From DATGIQ01 sp035295665 (GTDB lineage: Bacteria > Planctomycetota > Planctomycetia > Gemmatales > Gemmataceae), in contig DATGIQ010000489.1 in NCBI GenBank assembly GCA_035295665.1, positions 1-16,554 of the forward strand: a stretch of DNA of 16,554 nucleotides, given 5' to 3'. The translations under genes and the position numbers were made by a program. The notes under the pieces are model-generated. The model saw only the letters and a program-made list of their open reading frames with translations, did no database searches and was not told the origin of the DNA. Below are positions 7,712-15,053 of this stretch, piece by piece; position 1 is the first letter of the stretch; each line of letters opens with the position of its first letter.

Positions 7712-8212
7712 CTAGATTAGCAATTCACCACGTCCAGGCCAAAGCGCATCATTGACCAGAATCGTTACAGTGCCGCCCAAGACAGTACCCACCGCAAGGT
7801 CCGGCAAGCCGTCGCCGTTCACGTCCCTCAAAGCGAGGGAGTACGCTTCCGAGACAATGGCGTATCTCTGGGCCGCTGCGAATGTGCCATCGCTGTTGCC
7901 CAGCAAGATCGCGACGGTGCCATTTCCCTCTTGATCGACGCCGGTCACAGCGAGGTCCAGATGGCCATCGCTGTTCCAGTCGCCCACCGCCACGGAGTAA
8001 GCAAGCCGTCCGGTGACGTAGCTGGTGGGAGTCTGGAAGGAACCGTTGCCATTCCCCAGCAAGATGCTCCCCGTACTATTGTGGCCTTCCAAAGGGGAAG
8101 TCGCCACGGGAACGAATCGTTGATTATGCACTCCTGTTTGGCGGATTGCAACCAAGCTCTTTGCCCTGCAAGTCGCTGGGCGGGAGTTGCGCCATTGCGG
8201 GAGTCGGGGCAT
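7712..8212 (-). pseudogene. Fragment of an FG-GAP/VCBS-repeat protein
   Basis: The reading frame holds about two FG-GAP repeats: ILLGNGNGSFQ to VAVGDWNSDGHLDLAV, and ILLGNSDGTFAAAQ to LRDVNGDGLPDLAVG. Each has the calcium-binding DxNxDGxxD loop. Such proteins are normally secreted and carry many repeats folded as a beta-propeller. Similarity begins only near 8080. The preceding part of the frame (8081-8212) shows no signal peptide and no repeat, and there is no good ribosome site. I read it as the C-terminal remnant of a larger secreted gene whose 5' part is lost. The end at GRGELLI looks like a natural C-terminus. A small real protein cannot be ruled out. Confidence 0.6.
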
Positions 8213-8815
8213 ACCGAAACGACCCCCAGGCGATGTGCACGCTATACTTTTTTCACCAATCGAATCCTCCTTGCCGAGGACTGCCCATGAACTTTAGGAC
8301 TCTGCTCCTCTTTGAGATGGTCTGTAACCTGGTCGTGGCCATTCTTTGCGTTCAGTTCGTCAATGAAATCCAGCTGCTTCCCAATATCGAACGGATCGAG
8401 TTGCTGGTGGCCGGAGCGGATATGAAGGCTGGAAGGCAAATCCGCGAGCCAAGGAACCTGCTTGGGCGGCTTTCGTACATCAAGGGCACAGAGCCGAAGG
8501 ATGCCCGCCGCGATCCGTATGAGCTGAGGAATCGGTGCCTGGCCAAAGCACTCCGAGCGGGTGAGCACATTACCAAAAATGACCTGACCGAATGCGGGAC
8601 GCGAATGCGGTCCAATCCCTGCCGGGGAAAGTGGCGGTAGCTCGGGACGCGGCAAACGTAACCGGCGGCTTCCTCTTACCAAACTCTTCTGTGGATATTT
8701 ATTCCGAATCCGTCACGGACGAACAGGCGGACACGGAGAAGATCCTGGAGAATGTCTTGGTTTTATCGCTCATGACCACCCGTCATCGGCCCGAAGGGGC
8801 CAATGTGGCCATGCA

Positions 8816-8823
8816 GTTTAGAA
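8816..8823. repeat. Left target-site duplication of the IS
   Basis: GTTTAGAA directly precedes the left end of the IS and is identical to 10435-10442. Eight-base duplications are usual for the IS66 family. Confidence 0.93.
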
Positions 8824-8847
8824 GTACGCGTTCACTCCATAGGTATC
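8824..8847 (+). repeat. Left terminal inverted repeat of the IS
   Basis: It begins GTACGCGTTCA and matches the reverse complement of 10411-10434 at 20 of 24 positions. The mismatches are at positions 12, 15, 20 and 24. Confidence 0.9.
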
Positions 8848-8928
8848 ATTTCGACTGGCCGGCAGGCTGATCCACACGGCGGCGTGCAGCTGCTTGCCGC
8901 AGGTGGGCCTTCCTGCTAGGTTGCCGAC

Positions 8929-10362
8929 ATGACTTCGGCGCGACCACTGACTCCTGAACTCCGCCAGCAGACTCCCGCACCGGTCCTGGCCTACGTCGAC
9001 GAACTGCTACGGCGCCTCGGCCGGCTGGAGAACGAACTGGTCGAACTGCGGGCTCGCCTCCAGCAGAACTCCACCAACTCGTCGCGACCACCCTCGTCGG
9101 ATCTGCCTGGTACGCGCCCTGCACGCAGGCGAAGCTGAGGGGTACGCCGCCGTCCCGGTGGTCAGCCGGGCCATGACTACACCTTTCGCGACTGGCTGCC
9201 CGAAGACGAACTCGACGGCGTCCACGAACTCAAGCCGTCTCGGTGCCGCTTTTGCCAGGCGGCCCTGTCGGGCACCGATCCCGTGCCTTGGTGCCACCAA
9301 GTCACCGAACTGCCGCCCATCCAACCGCAGGTGCATGAGTATCGCCGGCATACCCTGACGTGTTCCCGCTGCGGCGAAGCCACCCGCGCCGACTTGCCGC
9401 CTGGTGTTCCCGAAGGAGCCTTCGGCCCCCGACTGCAAGCCTTCGTGGCCGTCTGCACCGGACGCTATCACCTCAGCAAGCGGCAAGTCCAAGAACTGCT
9501 GACCGACTGCTTCTCGATTGACGTCGCCCTGGGCTCGGTGTGCAACATCGAGCGTTTTGTCAGTGCCGCCGTGGCTGCTCCCGTGGAGGAAGCCCACGCC
9601 CGTCTGAAGCAGGCAGCGGTGGTCAACGCTGATGAGACCAGCTTCCCCAACACCGGCTGGCTCTGGGTAGGCGTCACGGCCTACTTGGCGGTCTTCCTGA
9701 TCCGCCAGCACCGCGACGCCGAGAGCGCCATGGCCCTTCTGGGTACAGGCTATCCGGGCATTACCGGCAGCGATCGCTATAGCGCGTATACCTGGCTGGT
9801 GGCCCAGCAACGCCAAGTGTGCTGGGCTCATCTGGATCGGGACTGGCAGGCGTTCATCGATCGCGGCGGACCTTCGGAGCCGCTGGGTCGCAGGCTGCAA
9901 GCCTTGACCGATCAGCTGTTCCATCTGTGGTTCCGCGTGCGTGACGGCACGATGAAGCGACGCTGGTTCCGTTACGAGATGATACCCATCCGCGCGGAGG
10001 TCGGACGATGGCTTCGCCAGGGGCAAGACTGCGCGCACGCCAAGACGGCAGGCACCTGCGCCAAGATCCTTACCCTGGAGAAGTCCTTGTGGACTTTCGT
10101 TGACAGAGAAGGCGTCGAGCCGACCAACAATGCGGCCGAACGGGCCTTGCGTCAAGCGGTGCTGTGGCGGCGCAAGAGCCTGGGCACACGCAGCCGGGTG
10201 GGAGCTACCTATGTGGAGCGCATCCTGACGGTGGTCACGACCTGCCGGCTCCAAGGCCGCAATGCCTTGGAGTTCCTCACGGCCGCTTGCCAGGCTGCCC
10301 TGGGTGTCAACGCGGCGCCATCGCTGCAGCCGGCGGCGAGGCAGACCAAACGCGTCGGCTGA
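8929..10362 (+). pseudogene. tnpC: IS66-family transposase with in-frame TGA
   Basis: One frame of 477 residues covers a full IS66 transposase, except for TGA at 9136-9138 (codon 70). Before the stop is the N-terminal leucine-rich coiled coil ending in QQNSTNSSRPPSSD. After it follow GGQPGHD, a zinc-binding pair of CxxC motifs (CRFC and CSRC) and the DDE domain. The catalytic residues are Asp235 (NADETSF), Asp282 (GSDRYSAY) and Glu404 (PTNNAAERALR), all intact. So a single nonsense change, probably in the linker before GGQPGH, is the only visible defect. A GTG at 9283 could restart translation but would omit the N-terminus. The upstream ribosome site is weak. Confidence 0.88.
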
Positions 10363-10410
10363 TTGCATGCACAACTTCGCTTGTCGTCCCCTCAACATCT
10401 CAGCTCAACT

Positions 10411-10434
10411 CATAGCTATCGATTGAACGCGTAC
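10411..10434 (-). repeat. Right terminal inverted repeat of the IS
   Basis: It ends TGAACGCGTAC, the exact complement of the outer 11 bases of the left end. It is followed at once by the second copy of the duplicated target. Confidence 0.9.
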
Positions 10435-10442
10435 GTTTAGAA
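10435..10442. repeat. Right target-site duplication of the IS
   Basis: GTTTAGAA, identical to 8816-8823. Removing the IS plus one copy restores the cpaB-like reading frame across the junction. Confidence 0.93.
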
Positions 10443-10530
10443 ATCCAGAAGAATTAGACATCTTGGTCAAGACGTATAGGACTGGCCACATTCGCCTAAT
10501 CGTAAAGCCTTCGACCGAGTGAACATCGTC

Positions 10531-10646
10531 TCGCTCCCAAACTCTGTTTGGGAATGGTCTGGCTGGAAACTCCGTTTCCTGAGAACGCAGCAATCACGAA
10601 ACAGAGTTTCGCACGGTGCGTTTCCAAACAGGGTTTGGGAACGAGG
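10531..10646. repeat. Head-to-head palindromic repeat with four small hairpins
   Basis: Four short hairpins share the core AAAC-NNN-GTTT. Stem pairs are 10535-10542/10546-10553, 10565-10570/10574-10579, 10597-10602/10606-10611 and 10619-10629/10633-10643, each with a 3-nt loop. The first two form a ~57-bp unit. The last two form the same unit in reverse orientation with only scattered differences. It lies in the 166-bp gap between the broken cpaB-like gene and the 3' end of the coiled-coil methyltransferase gene. It resembles REP/BIME-like or MITE-like dispersed elements. No coding function is likely. Confidence 0.8.
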
Positions 10647-10688
10647 ACAACGCGGACAAATGGATACCCAATCAGGATGGTGCATTCA

Positions 10689-12182
10689 TCAGATTTCCAT
10701 ATGCGGTCCCGAGCCGAGCGGATTGCCGCCCAGGAATGGGCCGTGACCAGGTGGGGAATAATAATAATGCACCACGGGGTCGAGAAACCGTTCTGGGGTG
10801 GCCAACTCTTCGCGCACAAAAAAGGCCGAGGTGCCGCTCGAATCCGTGGCCACCAGTGTATAGCCCTTTTTCCGACCCAGCCCCGTCAACGAGGCTAAAC
10901 TCGCTCCGAAATAACTCGTGCCATCCCATTGGTGATCGGGATTCTCCTGCATGACCCACCGTTGGCCGGGCGGGCAGTGGGAATTGAACTCGATCACGAT
11001 CAGACGCGGACGCCAGCGGTTTAGGCCGTTCCAGAGCCAATAGTCGTTGCCATGCACTGCGATGGACAGCACGGCTACGTTGAACGGCACACTGCATTCG
11101 GCCAGCAATTGCTCGAGATTCCCGGAGGTTGGGCGGGCACAGAGGCACCGGATACGCCAGTTCGCATGGTAAGCCTCCGCCAACTGCTGGGATTTCGTCG
11201 GATCCGACTCCACGAAGAGGCCGCTCCAGTTTTCTTCTCGGACCAGACGGGCACAGTTGCTCTGCAGACCCGAAGGGACGCCGATCTCCACGAACGAACG
11301 CGCTTCTACCCCGATTCGGTGCAGGATTTCCCGAATGATCCCGTCCTGTCCCTGGGCCGAATGAACGCGCTGCTCGTAGGCACGCAAATCCTGGGCTTGC
11401 AGCCAGCGAGTTTGTTCGCGCTGCCGATGTGCCTCGGAACCCATCTTGGCGATTCCGGCCAGCGCTTGCTCGATCTGGATGGGAATTTCCTTCAGACGCT
11501 GCTCGAGGGTCTGGAAGTGCTCGGCGAGCGGAGCCGTCGCTTGCAGCTGCGTTTCCAGGCGGTGCAAGCGTTCACGGAGTTCATCCTGCGTGGTTTGCTG
11601 GCTGGCGGCAAGCTGGGCAAGATGATTTTCCAGTTCCTGCAATTGCACCTTCAGGTCTTGATTGCCGGGGCCGCAAGCGATGGCATTGTCGAGATGTTTT
11701 TCCAGCTTGCGGAATTGCTCGGTGAGCTTGCCATTCAGGCTGTGTGCAGCGACTTCGTTGATGTGCCGTTCCAGCTTCTGGAATTGTTCCGTTAGCCGGC
11801 CGTTCGTCAGATGATGGCTACCCAGTTCGCCGAGGCGCTTCTCCAGCTTCTGGAATTGCTCGCTCAGCCGGCCATTGGTGAGGTTGCTGGCGGCTACGTC
11901 GACAATGTGTTTCCCTAACCGCTGGACGTTCTCGGCCGCGCGCACGGTGGTCGCATGTTGCGAACGCACATCTGTCATCACGTCGGTGATTTGTTTCTCT
12001 AGGCGCTGCACATTCTCGGCCACCCGAATCGCCGCTGCGCTTTGGGAAGCAACGTGCAGGACTTTGCTGTCGAGATCATGCAGATGATTCTCAACCTTCG
12101 AGAAGTGGTCGCGCAGTCCCGTGGCGCGCAGGAGCCAAAGCGTTCCTTTTGCCGCCGACGCTAGACGCCGGAAACTTCTCAT
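10689..12182 (-). CDS. Coiled-coil protein with C-terminal methyltransferase-like domain
   Basis: The 497-residue product has two parts. Residues about 20-265 are charged, heptad-like and repetitive. AENVQRL recurs at 55 and 83, then three ~24-residue units start at 101, 125 and 149 (LTNGRLxEQFQKLE). Residues about 273-450 resemble class I SAM-dependent methyltransferases of the FkbM type: SFVEIGVPSGLQSN (286-299, the glycine-rich loop region), GLFVESDP (311-318), VLSIAVHGNDYW (361-372) and RPRLIVIEF (381-389). The usual DID at the fourth strand reads SIAVHGND. The C-terminus is rich in Gly, Pro and Tyr. AGGGGAG lies upstream of the ATG. A role in modifying surface glycans would fit the fold but is not shown. 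It is divergent from the ABC operon. Confidence 0.75.
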   Translation of the reverse strand: MRSFRRLASAAKGTLWLLRATGLRDHFSKVENHLHDLDSKVLHVASQSAAAIRVAENVQRLEKQITDVMTDVRSQHATTVRAAENVQRLGKHIVDVAASNLTNGRLSEQFQKLEKRLGELGSHHLTNGRLTEQFQKLERHINEVAAHSLNGKLTEQFRKLEKHLDNAIACGPGNQDLKVQLQELENHLAQLAASQQTTQDELRERLHRLETQLQATAPLAEHFQTLEQRLKEIPIQIEQALAGIAKMGSEAHRQREQTRWLQAQDLRAYEQRVHSAQGQDGIIREILHRIGVEARSFVEIGVPSGLQSNCARLVREENWSGLFVESDPTKSQQLAEAYHANWRIRCLCARPTSGNLEQLLAECSVPFNVAVLSIAVHGNDYWLWNGLNRWRPRLIVIEFNSHCPPGQRWVMQENPDHQWDGTSYFGASLASLTGLGRKKGYTLVATDSSGTSAFFVREELATPERFLDPVVHYYYSPPGHGPFLGGNPLGSGPHMEI

Positions 12183-12354
12183 GTTTCTCCCCTTAAACCA
12201 GGATGGCGCCGGCCATGCCCGCGCTGTTGGGATTTATCGGTCTTTTCCGAGGGTTGCCTCTACTGTGATGCGTGCTTTCCGTGTCGAGAGGCCCGGTACA
12301 CGTTCGAAGTTTTTCCACCGCCGGGTTGGTCTAGGAAGCGGATGGCTTGGCCCG

Positions 12355-12360
12355 TATAAT
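12355..12360 (+). promoter_or_regulatory. Consensus -10 element upstream of the ABC operon
   Basis: A perfect TATAAT lies 37 bp upstream of the GTG start of the ABC ATPase gene. Transcription from it would begin near 12366-12368 and leave a leader of about 30 nt including the ribosome site. No convincing -35 box is found at 16-18 bp spacing. Confidence 0.5.
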
Positions 12361-12397
12361 CTCGGGTTTGTTCGTCCGCCTTCGAGGAGGGAGCCTC

Positions 12398-13402
<1,005 letters not shown>

Positions 13403-13438
13403 GTTCCGATCGGCTGCCGGCGACGCAAGGAGAATTCT

Positions 13439-14212
13439 GTGGAAGCGCCCCAAGCGACAAAAAGTGTGCCGATCCAGCGCTGGCTTCCTTACTGGGCGGT
13501 GCTGCAATCGGACACGCGCCAGACGCTGCAGAGCTGGGTCTATCGGGCATGGGTCCTCGTATCGGTGGTGTCGGCGGTTGGCTACCTGCTTTACCGGGTC
13601 GGGGTATATCGCGAGGCCGGCATCGTTCAGCAGGCATCGACGCTGGTGAGCGATTTGCTGCGCTGGTGTATGTTCGGAAGTTTGACCTTGGTCATCGTCC
13701 TGGCGGCCGGGAGCATCTCCACGGAGCGTGGCACCGTGGCGGATTCAGTGCTGAGCCGGGGCATTAGCCGGTATCAGTACTTCCTCGGCAAGTGGCACGC
13801 CCGGCTGGTGGCGGTCCTGGGCACGTTCTTTCTAATGGGCCTGCTTGCCTTGGCGTGCAGCTTTTTTCTTCTCCATGAAGATCTCTCGTTGAGCGGCAGC
13901 CTTGTTGCCCTGGTGACGGTGGCCGCTCTCCTCGGCGTCGTCGTCAGCGGCGGTGTCACGGTCAGTGCCGTCTTCAGCAGCACGTTGCTCGGGATCGCCG
14001 TCTTGTGGCTTACCGTCTACGGCGTCGGCTTCGGGCTGACGTTGCTGCCGATTCCATTTCCCTCGCCGTATCAGGCGCTTAATAGCTTGCCATACGTGTT
14101 GCGGGGTGAATATAACCTGTTCGCGCTGGGCCGGCTGATCGGCTGGTCGGCGATTATTTCCTGCGTGCTGGCCGTTTTCGGCTTGGCTTACTTTTCGCGG
14201 CGTGATGTCTGA
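13439..14212 (+). CDS. ABC-2 type permease
   Basis: The 257-residue protein has about six hydrophobic segments (roughly 37-55, 75-95, 120-145, 150-175, 180-200 and 230-250). It carries the ISTERGTVADSVLSRGISRYQYFLGKW region between the second and third. This is typical of ABC-2 permeases of the NosY/GldF kind, where a cytoplasmic loop with a conserved Glu contacts the ATPase. It begins with GTG, supported by AAGGAG six bases upstream. It forms the membrane part of the exporter with the preceding ATPase. Because the subunit is short, two copies probably form the channel. No substrate can be inferred from the neighbours. Confidence 0.88.
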   Translation: MEAPQATKSVPIQRWLPYWAVLQSDTRQTLQSWVYRAWVLVSVVSAVGYLLYRVGVYREAGIVQQASTLVSDLLRWCMFGSLTLVIVLAAGSISTERGTVADSVLSRGISRYQYFLGKWHARLVAVLGTFFLMGLLALACSFFLLHEDLSLSGSLVALVTVAALLGVVVSGGVTVSAVFSSTLLGIAVLWLTVYGVGFGLTLLPIPFPSPYQALNSLPYVLRGEYNLFALGRLIGWSAIISCVLAVFGLAYFSRRDV

Positions 14213-14616
14213 ATGGTTCGCGGTGCACAGGGGCGAGGCAGGCAGCCCCGTTTCTGTGACCGCCCGCTCCAAGGCATCCACGTAGACTTGGGCCAACACG
14301 GATTCCGCATGGTTTCGCAACACCCCGCGGCCCAGCAGACTCACGAATTTCTGTCGCTTGGCCACCAAGCTTCCGTGCCAACTTCCCGATCGGTTGCCTG
14401 GCTGCTTGGTCCATTTGAGGAGATGCGTGATCAGGACGCGCAGATGTTAAGGGAACGCTGGCCTGGGCAAACGAACAAACGTCCTCCTCTGCAAAAGGCT
14501 ACATTCTGCCGGGCGTTGCCGAAGCACTTCTCCGGCGCGGGACCGCGGCCAAGCCCGCTGGGCCGAAAACTCGTTAATGGCCGATTCCCGAAACCAGCTC
14601 ACCCGCCGTGCCCGGT
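14213..14616. other. Gene-poor stretch between the permease and PII genes
   Basis: About 400 bp with no gene I can support. On the minus strand a frame from a TTG at 14366-14368 reads like protein for some 55 codons (LLGRGVLRNHAESVLAQVYVDALERAV), with GC-rich third positions. It then runs antisense into the permease without a natural stop. It may be a decayed gene fragment. No clear terminator was found after the permease or the PII gene. Confidence 0.35.
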
Positions 14617-14970
14617 TCAGGGTCCAATTGCTTGGCCGCCCCGCTCGCCGGTGCGGATGCGGATGCAATCCTCCAGCGGCAAGACGAAGATCTTGCCGTC
14701 GCCAATTTGACCGGTTTCCGGCGTGCGCGCAGCATGCACGATCGCTTCGATCGTGGCCTCGACAAAGGCTTCGTTGATAGCAATTTCGAGTTTCAATTTC
14801 GGCAGCAGCCGGACCTGAAACTCGGTGCCGCGGTAGACTTCCGTGTAGCCCCGCTGCCGGCCGCAGCCGCGCACATCGCTCACTGTCATCAGGTAGACAT
14901 CCCGCTCATTCAACGCCGCTTGTACCGCTTCGAGTTTCTCAGGGCGAATGATGGCCACAATCAGTTTCAT
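14617..14970 (-). CDS. PII nitrogen-regulatory protein with Phe at position 51
   Basis: PII proteins are trimeric cytosolic sensors of 2-oxoglutarate, ATP and ADP that gate AmtB and control nitrogen enzymes. The 117-residue product starts MKLIVAIIRPEKLE and aligns without gaps to E. coli GlnB through the T-loop (CGRQRGYTEVYRGTEFQV, 36-53). Gln39 and Lys58 are kept, Thr49 replaces the usual small residue, and Phe51 replaces the uridylylated Tyr51. The B-loop TGQIGDGKIFV and the C-loop RIRTGE are present, with a short insertion (TPE) before the B-loop. The frame is open further upstream, but homology fixes this start; AGGA lies nine bases before it. It follows amtB after 83 bp. Whether to call it glnB or glnK cannot be decided. 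Confidence 0.93.
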   Translation of the reverse strand: MKLIVAIIRPEKLEAVQAALNERDVYLMTVSDVRGCGRQRGYTEVYRGTEFQVRLLPKLKLEIAINEAFVEATIEAIVHAARTPETGQIGDGKIFVLPLEDCIRIRTGERGGQAIGP

Positions 14971-15053
14971 GCCACAGAGTCCTGTAAAAAATGACAAGGT
15001 GAGAAGGATTTGCATCACTTCCCACCTCGTCGCCTCGTTGTGTTTTCCGCTGG

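Larger units (their letters stand above)
8824..10434 (+). mobile_element. Complete IS66-family insertion sequence, 1611 bp
   Basis: The element is bounded by inverted ends (8824-8847 and 10411-10434, 20 of 24 positions matching, the outer 11 perfect: GTACGCGTTCA) and a perfect 8-bp duplication, GTTTAGAA. It carries one transposase gene of tnpC type and no room for tnpA or tnpB, as in the single-gene (ISBst12-like) branch of the family. It interrupts a cpaB-like gene. The perfect duplication suggests a fairly recent insertion, but the transposase has an in-frame stop, so this copy may no longer move by itself. Confidence 0.92.
8287..10522 (+). pseudogene. CpaB/RcpC-like gene, frameshifted and split by an IS element
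   Basis: CpaB/RcpC proteins are membrane-anchored components of Flp (Tad) pilus assembly. The first part (8287 to about 8590) encodes a membrane anchor (residues 5-25) and a SAF-like segment with ELLVAGADMKAGRQI and RAGEHITKNDL. The frame then breaks and continues in the -1 frame from about 8592 with PGKVAVARDAANVTGGFLLP and ILENVLVLS, typical of the RcpC part. At 8823 an IS interrupts it. Beyond the right target duplication the same frame resumes at 10443 with NPEELDILVKTYRTGHIRL and stops at 10520-10522. Rebuilt without the IS and with one lost base restored, it would be about 205 residues. GAGGA precedes the start ATG. No other pilus gene is in the window. Confidence 0.75.

Noticed and set aside
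8243..8248. TATACT as a promoter for the cpaB-like gene
   Set aside because: It is a good -10 match 38 bp before the start codon, but no -35 box stands at a normal distance and the gene is dead.
9007..10398. 463-codon minus-strand ORF
   Set aside because: Antisense shadow of the IS66 transposase. The transposase motifs are clear on the plus strand.
10405..10819. Small ORFs with FPNRVWER- and IPKQSLGAR-like segments
   Set aside because: They arise from translating the palindromic hairpin repeat. The same repeat gives similar peptides in several frames.
11052..11795. 247-codon plus-strand ORF
   Set aside because: Antisense to the coiled-coil repeats, which produce long open antisense frames.
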